From Porphyromonadaceae bacterium H1 (GTDB lineage: Bacteria > Bacteroidota > Bacteroidia > Bacteroidales > Paludibacteraceae): DNA of 64,000 bases. The stretch is taken from NCBI GenBank assembly GCA_001653155.1, contig BDEJ01000016.1:1-64000 (forward strand), written 5' to 3'. The notes beneath the pieces were generated by a model. It saw only the letters and a program-made list of their open reading frames with translations, was not told the origin of the DNA and searched no databases. Position 1 is the stretch's first letter. Each line of letters starts with the position of its first letter. A program made the translations under genes and the position numbers. Positions 9,647 through 18,278 of this stretch are shown in pieces.

Positions 9647-9654
9647 CAAATGTA
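9647..9654 (-). promoter_or_regulatory. Candidate -7 element for the DUF2461 gene
   Basis: TACATTTG on the minus strand, an exact TAnnTTTG match, 28 nt before the chosen ATG. No convincing -33 TTTG was seen. Confidence 0.45.
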
Positions 9655-9795
9655 AGCTAAAAAATCGAAATATAAAAATATGTTGCTGCTAAAAATCGAA
9701 GCCAAGGCAGGCAGTCGAAAGCTCCGGGCTATAGCCGCGAGACCCGGTTTTCAAAAATTCGCAGTTTCCCGCATTAATTTCCCACAGGAAATACG

Positions 9796-9803
9796 TATTT
9801 TTG
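9796..9803 (+). promoter_or_regulatory. Candidate -7 element for pheS
   Basis: TATTTTTG, an exact TAnnTTTG match followed by CAGC, 40 nt before the chosen start. It overlaps an alternative TTG start at 9801 and thereby argues against it. Confidence 0.5.
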
Positions 9804-9842
9804 CAGCATCAACCAGCAATGCACATCCCAAAAGAGCCAAAA

Positions 9843-10862
9843 ATGAGAACTAAAATAGCACAGCTGCGAGCGGAAATCGAAGCATTAACAGCCTCAAATG
9901 CCGAGGAACTGGAGAAACTCCGTATTCGCCTCTTAAGTAAAAAAGGAGAAATAACGAGCTTGTTCAACGACTTTCGCAACGTAGCCAACGAAGAGAAACG
10001 CGAGATGGGCGTTTTGCTCAACGAACTGAAGCAGGCTGCCCAAGAAAAAATAAACACCCTGAAAGAATCCTTTGCCAAGCGGCAAGAGGACAACACAGTC
10101 GGCGACTTGACACGCAGCGCCCTTCCCCTAAAGATCGGCAGCCGCCATCCCCTCTCGCTGGTAAAGCACGAAATCGCAGCTATTTTCTCCCGTTTGGGCT
10201 TCAGCATAGCCGAAGGTCCCGAAATTGAAGACGACTGGCATGTGTTTACGGCACTCAACTTCCCCCTCGAACATCCGGCACGCGACATGCAGGATACTTT
10301 TTTCGTTGAGCGTAACCCCGACATACTCCTGCGTACGCACACCTCTTCGGTGCAAGTACGGGTAATGGAAAATCGCAAGCCTCCGATACGCCTCATTTTC
10401 CCCGGACGCGTGTATCGCAACGAAGCCATCTCCTATCGAGCACATTGCTTTTTCCATCAGGTAGAAGGGCTGTACATCGACCGCGAAGTGTCTTTTGCTG
10501 ACCTCAAGCAGGCTTTGCTTTATTTTGCACGCGAAATGTTCGGATCCGAAACGCGCATACGCCTCCGGCCTTCTTACTTTCCTTTTACCGAGCCCAGTGC
10601 CGAGATGGACATCTCATGCAACATCTGCCACGGGAAGGGTTGTGCTTTCTGCAAGCACAGTGGATGGGTGGAAATACTCGGATGCGGCATGGTAGATCCG
10701 AATGTATTGAAAAACTGCGGTATCGATCCCGAACAATATTCAGGCTACGCTTTCGGCATGGGAGTAGAACGCATAGCCAACCTCAAGTACCGCACCAAGG
10801 ATTTGCGTCTGTTCTCCGAAAACGACATTCGCTTTCTGGAACAGTTCCGAGCAGCTTTCTAA
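9843..10862 (+). CDS. pheS: Phenylalanyl-tRNA synthetase alpha subunit
   Basis: 339 residues from ATG at 9843, which gives the normal family N terminus; the frame is open upstream only through a promoter element. PheS is the catalytic subunit of the alpha2-beta2 enzyme that charges tRNA-Phe. The N-terminal coiled coil (residues 1-85) is followed by the class II core: motif 1 region LSLVKHEIAAIFSRLGFSIA, motif 2 RLIFPGRVYRNEAISYRAHC with nearby FFHQVEGLYID, and motif 3 GYAFGMGVERIANLKY. The loop CNICHGKGCAFCKHSGW carries four Cys, which may bind a metal. The gene stands alone; pheT is not in the window. A strong terminator follows at 10889-10932. Confidence 0.97.
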   Translation: MRTKIAQLRAEIEALTASNAEELEKLRIRLLSKKGEITSLFNDFRNVANEEKREMGVLLNELKQAAQEKINTLKESFAKRQEDNTVGDLTRSALPLKIGSRHPLSLVKHEIAAIFSRLGFSIAEGPEIEDDWHVFTALNFPLEHPARDMQDTFFVERNPDILLRTHTSSVQVRVMENRKPPIRLIFPGRVYRNEAISYRAHCFFHQVEGLYIDREVSFADLKQALLYFAREMFGSETRIRLRPSYFPFTEPSAEMDISCNICHGKGCAFCKHSGWVEILGCGMVDPNVLKNCGIDPEQYSGYAFGMGVERIANLKYRTKDLRLFSENDIRFLEQFRAAF

Positions 10863-10888
10863 AAACAGCCTCCCGAAAGCTAAGCCCC

Positions 10889-10932
10889 AAAAAAGAACCT
10901 CCTGCCCCTTTTCCGGGGAGCAGGAGGTTTTT
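10889..10932. terminator. Rho-independent terminator after pheS
   Basis: Stem CCTCCTGC / GCAGGAGG with inner CCC/GGG pairing, preceded by an A run and followed by TTTTT, so it could act in both directions. Confidence 0.85.
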
Positions 10933-10980
10933 CGTAGATAAAAATCCACGAAAAGCAATCGATATTTTTCAAAAAAGTCC

Positions 10981-10988
10981 TATATTTG
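10981..10988 (+). promoter_or_regulatory. Candidate -7 element for the BspA-like gene
   Basis: TATATTTG followed by CAGC, an exact match to TAnnTTTG. A -33 TTTG at the usual distance was not found. Confidence 0.4.
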
Positions 10989-11272
10989 CAGCAATCTTCA
11001 TCCCGATTGAGAACAATAAGACCGTAAGCAGGCATCCGACCGACTTCAAAACCTTTTAAAAGCCAAGTCCCCTACCGGCTTGCGGGAAGACTCCGAAAGA
11101 ATCAGTTAAAAGCAACTGATTATCAGAAAAAAAAATCAAGGAAATCGCCCGAAAATAAAAGAAAAAATCCTTCGGAGTACCCAAAATTCAGGAAATAAGG
11201 CATCATATTTGTAGAAAAACAAAAGCCTTAGAAAACGAAAATCCCAATAAAAACTAATAAAAGCAGAGCATT

Positions 11273-14200
11273 ATGAAAAGAAATCTATTCGCCACAAGCA
11301 TCGCTTTTGTAACAGCAGTATGTATTACTGCAACAGCACAAACAAATTATGACTTTGCACACAACGGCCTGTTCTACAAGATTGTGAACGCTTCTCTTAA
11401 GCAAGTCAGTGTGGTTCACGAGCTGGACGACATCAACGACGATACGAATAGCTTCTACAGCACTCTCCCCACAGGAAGCATCGTTATCCCCGGAAACATC
11501 AACCACGCAGGCGAAAACTATCAGGTAGTAAGTATCGAAAACGAAGCCTTCTTCAACTGCTCCATTACATCGGTGGTAGTCGAGAGTGGAGTAACCCGGA
11601 TAGGTTCAGCGGCTTTCAGCAGCTGTAAAGAGCTCCGAACCATCCAGCTACCGGAGGGTTTAAAAACAATCGAAGCCAATGCCTTTATGCAATCGGGCCT
11701 CACCTCGATTCGGATTCCGGCAAGCCTCAGCGACATAGGAAACCGCGCTTTCTACCACTGCGGCAACCTGCAAAGTATCGAAGTAGCGGCGGGAAATGCG
11801 CAATATGCCTCCGAAGCCGGTATCCTTTATAACAACAATAAGGAAACCCTCATCTGCTACCCCTGCGGGCGAGCCAGCACCAGCTTCACAATTCCAGACA
11901 ACGTGAAGAAAATAGAAAATCATGCATTCGCTTACAGCCGTCTTATAGAAACATTGCACATCGGAAAAGTAGAAAGCATCGGAGGCAGTGTATTCGAAAA
12001 TTCGGAAAAGCTGAAAAACATCCACATAGGGGAAAGTTTGAGCAGCATCCATTCCAACAGTTTCAGTAATTGCCCCACGCTGGAGACCTTCGAAGTATCG
12101 AACAATAACATCAACTATGCGAGCTTTGAAGGCGTTCTGTTCAACAAGACTAAAAGCGACTTGTTGCAATATCCTTCAGGAAAAAGAGACGAAGGCTACA
12201 AGCTTCCCGAGGGTGTAACGAGAATCGATAAAAGCGCTTTTAGTCGAAGTCGATTCCTGAAAAAAATCGAACTATCTTACGGCCTCAAAACTATCGGGGC
12301 GGGAGCTTTCAGCTACTGCAACGAACTCGAAACGATAATCTTCTCAAAAAGCATCAACGAAATACAAAGCAATGCCTTTCAAGGTTGCCTGAAGCTCAGA
12401 AGCGTTCTTGTAAATTGGGAGCAGCCTCTACCTATCGACCCAAGCGTATTCAGTAGAATAGCCTTAAACACAGTAACCCTCACGCTACCCTCCGGGACAA
12501 GCGATGCTTATAAAAGAGCCCCTGTGTGGAAAGATTTCAAGAAACCTTTCCTCGAAAGTTTGTACTACAGTTTTAAATCCGGAAAGCTCTACTACCGCAT
12601 AACCAACATTTCGAAACGGGAAGTGGAAGTATCGCGCGAACTGAGAGATTTCAACCTAAGCACCTACTCCTATTACAGCTCTATGAGTACACAACCTTCG
12701 GGAGGTGTTGACATACCAGCCGAGGTGGAGCATGCCGGTCAAAAATACTCGGTACGAAGCATCGGAGAACATGCCTTGAATGCCTGTACCATGTTAAGCT
12801 CCCTAAAGATACCCGGCAGTATAAAGACCATAGGAAACTATGCCCTCTACCGATGCAGCAAGCTGGAAAGAATAGAAGTAGCAAACGGTAACGAAGACTT
12901 CAAGTCCGTCGAAGACGTACTCTACAACAAGAGTGGAAGCATGTTGCTCTGCTACCCGGCCAACAAGGCAGGAGGTCTTTTCAGTCTTCCTGCGGGAGTC
13001 GAAAAAATAGCCAAAGGAGCTTTCTCCGAATCGAAACACTTAAATTCGTTGCTATTGCCGGAGGGTGTAAAAAGCATCGACGAACACGCCTTCTTCTCCT
13101 GCAACAGCTTGGAGTCGGTAAACCTCCCTTCAAGCATTATCCAGATTTTCCCCTACGCTTTTCAGGAAACAACAGCCCTGAAAGAATTGTCCGTGGGCAT
13201 GAATCCTCCCCTGTCTGTTAGCGGCAATGTATTCAGCGGACTCAAACTTAACAGCATACAACTTTCCGTACCGCGAGGCACAAAAAACCTCTATGAATCT
13301 GCCAAGGTATGGAAAGATTTTGCTCCGATTGTAGAACAATACTACGACTTCAAATTCGGCGATCTCTACTACAGAATTACCGATGCCGGAGCAGGAAATG
13401 TCGAAGTATCGCGCGAAATCCGGGAAGCGTTACCCGCTACCGGGTTCTACTCGAGGGCTGCCAACCAACCCGCCGGAGATGTGGTAATACCGGATCAGCT
13501 GCCTTACAAAGGCAAATCCTATCGGGTGACCTCCATTGAAAACGGCGCTTTAGGCCTCTCCTGCCTGAAGTTGCGGAGCGTAAAGCTTCCCGCCACACTC
13601 AGCCAAATCAACGACGATGCCTTTACGGGAGCTCATGAACTAAGCCAAATAGAAGTAGTTGCCGGTAACCAACACTACAGCTCGAAGGAGGGCGTACTTT
13701 ACAACAAGGCAAAAACAAGACTCATACACTATCCTGCAGCCAAAGCCGAACCGGCTTTCAGCATAGAGCAGGGCGTAGCTGAGTTGGCTAAAAATGCCTT
13801 TACTGCTTGCCGTAACCTGGAAAGCCTCAGCATACCTGCCACAGTAAGCAGTCTGGGCGAAGCGATAACCGTATTCAACGATTGCAGCAAACTGAAAAGC
13901 ATACAGGTAGCCTGGAGCACAGCTCCTCTGCTGAAAGCCGCACAATTCGGCAATCTCGATTTAAGTACCATCAGACTGAAGGTTCCAAGCGGGACAAAAG
14001 GAGAATATCAGACAGCTGAGGTCTGGAAAAACTTCAACCCCATTGAAGAGGTCACCGGACTTGGTAGCCACAGCCCAAGCAAACCGTGTGTATGGACCAG
14101 CCCCGGAAAGCTCCATCTGATTGCCGACCAAGATGAAATGCTCAGCATCTACAACACAAAGGGCATAGAACTGTACCGTTTACAGTTACAAGCGGGTGTA

Positions 14201-14278
14201 AACTACACACGCAGCCTACCGGCAGGCATTTACCTGTTACGGACAGAAACAACAATTAAAAAGATTAGTATTCAATAA
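11273..14278 (+). CDS. BspA-like leucine-rich repeat surface protein with T9SS-like tail
   Basis: 1001 residues. A signal peptide (to residue 22, cut before Gln: ATA|QTNYDF) is followed by BspA-type LRR_5 repeats, seen as SIENEAFFNCSITSVVVESG, RIGSAAFSSCKELRTIQLPE, and many more. The protein is built of three related modules that each restart with a block like YRITNISKREVEVSRELRDF: about residues 23-430, 431-687 and 688-925. Residues from about 927 resemble a T9SS type A sorting domain (MLSIYNTKGIELYRLQL, LPAGIYLLRTE, ending KKISIQ). BspA-like proteins are known as adhesins or matrix-binding proteins in Tannerella and relatives; T9SS cargo is cell-surface attached or released. The ligand is unknown. 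A strong terminator follows. Confidence 0.88.
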   Translation: MKRNLFATSIAFVTAVCITATAQTNYDFAHNGLFYKIVNASLKQVSVVHELDDINDDTNSFYSTLPTGSIVIPGNINHAGENYQVVSIENEAFFNCSITSVVVESGVTRIGSAAFSSCKELRTIQLPEGLKTIEANAFMQSGLTSIRIPASLSDIGNRAFYHCGNLQSIEVAAGNAQYASEAGILYNNNKETLICYPCGRASTSFTIPDNVKKIENHAFAYSRLIETLHIGKVESIGGSVFENSEKLKNIHIGESLSSIHSNSFSNCPTLETFEVSNNNINYASFEGVLFNKTKSDLLQYPSGKRDEGYKLPEGVTRIDKSAFSRSRFLKKIELSYGLKTIGAGAFSYCNELETIIFSKSINEIQSNAFQGCLKLRSVLVNWEQPLPIDPSVFSRIALNTVTLTLPSGTSDAYKRAPVWKDFKKPFLESLYYSFKSGKLYYRITNISKREVEVSRELRDFNLSTYSYYSSMSTQPSGGVDIPAEVEHAGQKYSVRSIGEHALNACTMLSSLKIPGSIKTIGNYALYRCSKLERIEVANGNEDFKSVEDVLYNKSGSMLLCYPANKAGGLFSLPAGVEKIAKGAFSESKHLNSLLLPEGVKSIDEHAFFSCNSLESVNLPSSIIQIFPYAFQETTALKELSVGMNPPLSVSGNVFSGLKLNSIQLSVPRGTKNLYESAKVWKDFAPIVEQYYDFKFGDLYYRITDAGAGNVEVSREIREALPATGFYSRAANQPAGDVVIPDQLPYKGKSYRVTSIENGALGLSCLKLRSVKLPATLSQINDDAFTGAHELSQIEVVAGNQHYSSKEGVLYNKAKTRLIHYPAAKAEPAFSIEQGVAELAKNAFTACRNLESLSIPATVSSLGEAITVFNDCSKLKSIQVAWSTAPLLKAAQFGNLDLSTIRLKVPSGTKGEYQTAEVWKNFNPIEEVTGLGSHSPSKPCVWTSPGKLHLIADQDEMLSIYNTKGIELYRLQLQAGVNYTRSLPAGIYLLRTETTIKKISIQ

Positions 14279-14300
14279 AAAATGAAGCATCACTGATTAA

Positions 14301-14346
14301 CAAAGCAGGCTGTCTCGACCCAATGCGAGACAGCCTGCTTTGTTTT
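14301..14346. terminator. Strong bidirectional terminator
   Basis: A perfect 17-bp stem (CAAAGCAGGCTGTCTCG / CGAGACAGCCTGCTTTG) with an 8-nt loop, followed by TTTT on the plus strand. It lies between the convergent BspA-like gene and superoxide dismutase gene and can serve both. Confidence 0.92.
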
Positions 14347-14423
14347 ATTTCGCTAAGGAGGAACCGGTAACTTCTTCCAATGTCCCCTTGTTGTTCAAAG
14401 GGATGGACATAAGCTCGGAGGAT

Positions 14424-15095
14424 TTATTTCAGAACTTCGTCCACTTTCCGCCAGTTTACAACATTCCAAAAAGCTTCGACATAAGCGGCTCTTTGAGATT
14501 GATAGTTGAGGTAGTAGGCATGCTCCCAGACATCCAAAGCGAGAACGATGCGCATGTCCCGAGCCACAAAGGGCATAAGCGGGTTATCCTGATTAGGGGT
14601 GGAAAGCACGGAGAGTTTTCCGTCTCGGTCTTGCAACAACCAGACCCATCCCGACCCGAAACGTCCCATGGCAGAGCGGGCAAAAGCCTGCTTGAAAGCT
14701 TCGACAGATCCAAAATCGCGGATGAGGGCTTTTTCCGTTCGGGAAGACATACGGGTAGTGCCCGGCTCGGCCAGCATTTCCCAAAACAAGGAATGGTTGT
14801 AATGTCCTCCCGCGTTGTTACGAACCGTCGTACGAATAGTTTGGGGAAGCTTGTCAATATGAGCAAGCAATTCCGTCACATCCTTAAGTTGCCATTCGGG
14901 ATAAGCTTCGAGGACTTTGTTCAGATTATTTACATAAGCAGCGTGGTGCTTGTTGTAGTGGATATACATCGTAAGGCTATCGATGTGTGGTTCCAAGGCT
15001 GCGTAACGATAGGGTAAATCCGGGAGTTTGTGTTGCCCTGTTGCGGGTAGGGCCCATCCGATCATAAGGAGGAGCGGGAAAATAAGTCGTTTCAT
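14424..15095 (-). CDS. Exported Mn-type superoxide dismutase
   Basis: 223 residues. Fe/Mn superoxide dismutase, which turns superoxide into hydrogen peroxide and oxygen. Unusually it starts with a complete signal peptide (MKRLIFPLLLMIGWALPATG, cut before Gln), so the enzyme should act in the periplasm or outside rather than in the cytosol. Metal ligands are all present: the first His in MYIHYNKHHAAYV, the His of GGHYNHSLFW, and Asp and His in LALDVWEHAYYLNYQ. The GGH stretch and the Gln in TPNQDNPLM resemble the Mn-specific type more than the Fe type; cambialistic use is possible. It is followed by a strong terminator and appears to be a single-gene unit. Confidence 0.93.
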   Translation of the reverse strand: MKRLIFPLLLMIGWALPATGQHKLPDLPYRYAALEPHIDSLTMYIHYNKHHAAYVNNLNKVLEAYPEWQLKDVTELLAHIDKLPQTIRTTVRNNAGGHYNHSLFWEMLAEPGTTRMSSRTEKALIRDFGSVEAFKQAFARSAMGRFGSGWVWLLQDRDGKLSVLSTPNQDNPLMPFVARDMRIVLALDVWEHAYYLNYQSQRAAYVEAFWNVVNWRKVDEVLK

Positions 15096-15199
15096 CTGTT
15101 ACGTTGATTTTTTAAAATTGCTGATTTGTTTGAAGTTTTTACAGGGAGACAACAAGGCAACAAGGGTATTTGTTCAGAAAAAACTGCGGCAAGAGTCTT

Positions 15200-17416
15200 C
15201 TATTTCCAGCTGTAAAGCATTTCATCCATCAGCAGGGCCTGCTCCGAAGCATCGATTCCGTTGCTGCTTAGGTAGAGGGCATCGGCTTCAAGTTGCTCGA
15301 GGAAGAGCTCCCAGTTTTCATCCCGGAGCTTCCATGCTTTTTGGTAGTAGGCAAGCGCATCGGCAAAACGCCTCCGGCAGCAAGCCACATGTCCGGCCCA
15401 AAAGAAATCGGATAGCTCCGGCTGCGCTTCGAGAAGCTTATCGACGTAATACTCTGCCTGCGACAAATCGCCGGCCAGCAAAGAGCTCGCCACGATGGAG
15501 CGCCAGAGATTCATACGCAACTCCGGCCGGATACTGTCTTCCAAAGCATGGTAGAGCGAGAGGGCTTCCTTGTAGGCTCCCAACTCCACATGGCAACGCG
15601 CCATATTCATCCGAAGGACTTCCTGTCCCGGCTTCAGAAAATCGGCATGCGCATAGTACTTCAGAGCCTTTTCCCACTGTCCCGACAAGCGGTAGCACAA
15701 GGCAATCTTCCGAAGCGTCCACAGGTCGTCGGGCTGTATCAGGTCGGCTTTCAGGTAGGCCTCCAAAGCTTTATCGAACTGCGAAAGCTTCTGACAGGCG
15801 TATCCGATTTTCTGATAGAGCGCCGCATCGCTGTTGTTCTCCTCGGAAAGCTGATAAAACAACTCTAAAGCCTGCGGGTAGAGTTTCTTGGAGAAATAAT
15901 AAGCCGCCGTATTCTCTTTCACATCGCTACCGGCTGCCAAGAGGCTAAACAAATACGAGCGATGCAAAAGCAAGGAATTGCCGAACATGTTCGAGAAATC
16001 AGCCCGGTGTTTGTGCAGGTTAAAAAAGCGGTATAAGTCCTGGATGTATTGCTTCGAAATATTTTTTCTCAGCCTGTCGGGCTTCAGCAAAGCTTCGTCT
16101 TTCGACAATTCTTCCATCTGCTCCGCTTCTGCCTGAAAGGAGCTTTTCAGGATGTTGCGCTGGGTTTCCGGCATCTGCAGGATGCTGAGGCAAAAGGAAT
16201 ATTTGTCGGAATTGCAGATGGCGGTACTATCCATAAAAGTCGAGATAAGACTCTTCTCGGAGGAGGCAAACAGGGCCGATACTTGGGAATGAGCCGGATC
16301 GAAAGGCAGAAACCAGTTGGAAGTTTCCGAAAAGAAAGGATAATTCTTGAGCATCGAAAAGGTGCTCATATATATATCCGCTCCTTCGAGCTGCAAATCC
16401 GTCAACTCCTGAAGCTTTTCGCCAATTCCGCTACGGTCGAGCATCTCTTGCCACTGCGGATTTTCTTCTTCACCGTCCTCGGAAATCAACGACAGTTTCT
16501 GCAAATCCATGTTGTCTTTGGCCAGGCGGGACATTTTGGCTATCTCGGGGATTATTTCATCCTGCATCCTCTTCGAAATCTTTTCCGTCTCAGTGGTTCC
16601 AATAATCTGTATGATGATGTTCTGAAGACTTTCGGCCAGCAAAGCATCATCCACCAGAAGCATCAAACGATCCCTCAGAGCCGGAAAATAAGGCAGCCAA
16701 GCATTGTATTTCAGCAATACAAAGCACAAACCAAGCAAAGCCCGCTGAGCGATTTGCTGATTGCTCGAACGCGCCGCCTCGAAAAGGATGAAAATCTTTT
16801 CTTCGTCAAACATCCTCCAGAGGTTCAAGCTCAGAGCCGACACCAAAAGCTTCGATTCAAGACGGTCTTTATCAGCTTCCGACAGCAAGTCTTGTACGAA
16901 ATCCTTTTCATCGGGAGTTAATCCGGTCTTCAACCAAAAAAAGGAGAAGAGAAAAGAACACTCCGACTCGTAGCTCAAACGCAGCCGGCGCAACTCTTCC
17001 GTGTCGGCATGAGGCGTTTCGGTTAAAAGCCTACTCCGAAGGTGAAAGTTCCGAAGCGCATCCCTGAGTTCGGTAAGTGTTTTTTTATTCTCGTAAGTAA
17101 AGTAACGCTTCGTCGTATATTCATAGTTAGATGAGTTGCCGGTGAGAATCTCCTCACGAAGTTCGGAAAGCAATACGAAGAGTTTTGCAACCAATGCATT
17201 ATAAATGCTTTTCCGCTGCGGATCTTCCACTCCATCAACATAGTATTGCAGCAAGTAGCGGTAGTTCTGTTGCAAAAGCTCGTAACGATCGCTATAGCTC
17301 CCGTTTTGCAGGCAGGCGATCAAAGGCTGCAGTTCGTCAAAAGCCTTCTTCAACCGACCTTTCAATAGTAAACGGACAGTCGTTTTATAAGCTTCATGTA
17401 CTTGTGATACGTTCAT
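15200..17416 (-). CDS. Large cytoplasmic tetratricopeptide repeat protein
   Basis: 738 residues without signal peptide or membrane segment. The C-terminal third holds clear TPR units (ALYQKIGYACQKLSQFDKAL, DDLWTLRKIALCYRLSGQWE, KYYAHADFLKPGQEVLRMNM, MARCHVELGAYKEALSLYHA), while the first two thirds are alpha-helical and Leu/Glu/Lys-rich without a recognised domain. TPR proteins are scaffolds for protein interaction; the partner is unknown. It starts 26 nt after the Crp/Fnr-type regulator gene and is probably its operon partner, so it may belong to the stress or redox response that regulator governs (inference). Confidence 0.75.
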   Translation of the reverse strand: MNVSQVHEAYKTTVRLLLKGRLKKAFDELQPLIACLQNGSYSDRYELLQQNYRYLLQYYVDGVEDPQRKSIYNALVAKLFVLLSELREEILTGNSSNYEYTTKRYFTYENKKTLTELRDALRNFHLRSRLLTETPHADTEELRRLRLSYESECSFLFSFFWLKTGLTPDEKDFVQDLLSEADKDRLESKLLVSALSLNLWRMFDEEKIFILFEAARSSNQQIAQRALLGLCFVLLKYNAWLPYFPALRDRLMLLVDDALLAESLQNIIIQIIGTTETEKISKRMQDEIIPEIAKMSRLAKDNMDLQKLSLISEDGEEENPQWQEMLDRSGIGEKLQELTDLQLEGADIYMSTFSMLKNYPFFSETSNWFLPFDPAHSQVSALFASSEKSLISTFMDSTAICNSDKYSFCLSILQMPETQRNILKSSFQAEAEQMEELSKDEALLKPDRLRKNISKQYIQDLYRFFNLHKHRADFSNMFGNSLLLHRSYLFSLLAAGSDVKENTAAYYFSKKLYPQALELFYQLSEENNSDAALYQKIGYACQKLSQFDKALEAYLKADLIQPDDLWTLRKIALCYRLSGQWEKALKYYAHADFLKPGQEVLRMNMARCHVELGAYKEALSLYHALEDSIRPELRMNLWRSIVASSLLAGDLSQAEYYVDKLLEAQPELSDFFWAGHVACCRRRFADALAYYQKAWKLRDENWELFLEQLEADALYLSSNGIDASEQALLMDEMLYSWK

Positions 17417-17442
17417 GGCAACGGAGCATTAGGGCAAAAGAC

Positions 17443-18144
17443 TTATCCCATCTTACTGATTCGTATCAAAGCTTCTTCGTCAATAATTTTAAGCTTCCGG
17501 CCGTCCATAGCTATGATATGTTCGGAGACAAAGTTGGCCAGCGTCCGAATGGTGTTGGACGTATTCATGTTTGAGAGGTTGGCCAGGTCTTCGCGGGAGA
17601 GGTAAATGCTGATGGTAGCTTGATCCTCCTCCAAGCCGTAGTTTCGTTTCAAGAGGAGGAGGGCCTCTGCCAAGCGTCCGCGGATGTGCTTTTGGGTCAG
17701 ATTCACGGTACGGGCATCCGAATCGGCCAAATCCTTAGCCAAATCCTCCAGATAATAATAGCAAAAAGCATTATTATGCCGCAATACGGACAGAAACAGC
17801 TCGGCTTTGAACATATAGACAATAGCGGGTTCAAAAGCCTTTACATTGGTGCTGTAATTATCTCCGGCAATGATAGCTCGATATCCGAAAGTATCTCCCG
17901 GCTTGAGCATCCGTATGATCTGCGACCGGCCTCCTACCCCATCCTTGTAAACCTTTGCCTTCCCACTGACTAGAATCATCATATGAGTGGGAAGACTTCC
18001 TTCGGCATGTATCATCTCGTTTTTCTTAAAATGATGCACGGAGTAATTGCTTCGCACGAATTGTCTCTCGTCTGTGGTTAACCCTTGCCAGAGCGGGAAA
18101 ACATCCTCAATAGGAAGTATTTTTTCTTTTTGTTTCTTCAGCAT
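17443..18144 (-). CDS. Crp/Fnr family transcriptional regulator
   Basis: 233 residues. The N-terminal cyclic-nucleotide-binding-like beta roll (HHFKKNEMIHAEGSLPTHMM, LVSGKAKVYKDGVGGRSQII, MLKPGDTFGYRAIIAGDNYS) is followed by the long dimer helix and a C-terminal winged helix-turn-helix (YLSREDLANLSNMNTSNTIR, TLANFVSEHIIAMDGRKLKI). No N-terminal Cys cluster for a 4Fe-4S centre is seen, so it is not a classic oxygen-sensing Fnr, and the Arg/Ser pocket of cAMP-binding Crp is not clearly present. The effector is unknown. It is the first gene of a probable two-gene unit with the TPR protein and is divergent from the DUF4105 gene. Confidence 0.88.
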   Translation of the reverse strand: MLKKQKEKILPIEDVFPLWQGLTTDERQFVRSNYSVHHFKKNEMIHAEGSLPTHMMILVSGKAKVYKDGVGGRSQIIRMLKPGDTFGYRAIIAGDNYSTNVKAFEPAIVYMFKAELFLSVLRHNNAFCYYYLEDLAKDLADSDARTVNLTQKHIRGRLAEALLLLKRNYGLEEDQATISIYLSREDLANLSNMNTSNTIRTLANFVSEHIIAMDGRKLKIIDEEALIRISKMG

Positions 18145-18175
18145 ACTTTTAGGTGTACTTGCGAGAAATATTGCG

Positions 18176-18183
18176 CAAAAGTA
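18176..18183 (-). promoter_or_regulatory. Candidate -7 element for the Crp/Fnr gene
   Basis: TACTTTTG on the minus strand, an exact TAnnTTTG match 31 nt before the ATG, followed by GCGC. Confidence 0.5.
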
Positions 18184-18227
18184 GTCATTTTTTCATTATA
18201 AACGCTGGTATAAGCAAATAATAAGAT

Positions 18228-18235
18228 TAAATTTG
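18228..18235 (+). promoter_or_regulatory. Candidate -7 element for the DUF4105 gene
   Basis: TAAATTTG followed by CAGC, an exact match 43 nt before the ATG at 18279. It is divergent from the Crp/Fnr promoter 45 nt away. Confidence 0.5.
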
Positions 18236-18278
18236 CAGCATTTTACGAATTCGTTTTTCGCGAAGCTAACATATTGAT

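Larger units (their letters stand above)
10863..11272. other. Intergenic leader region before the first BspA-like gene
   Basis: 410 bp without a gene. It contains the pheS terminator (10889-10932), an exact TAnnTTTG element (10981-10988), a perfect 8-bp hairpin with 6-nt loop (11100-11121), and a second near-match CATATTTG at 11204-11211. Which element drives the downstream gene is unclear; use of the first would give a leader of about 280 nt. Confidence 0.5.

Noticed and set aside
9801-9842. TTG start for pheS adding 14 residues
   Set aside because: It lies on the -7 element at 9796-9803, so it would not be within the transcript; the ATG at 9843 gives the usual N terminus.
16049-16921. 290-codon plus-strand frame inside the TPR gene
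   Set aside because: Antisense shadow of the 738-residue TPR protein; its translation has no coherent domain or signal.
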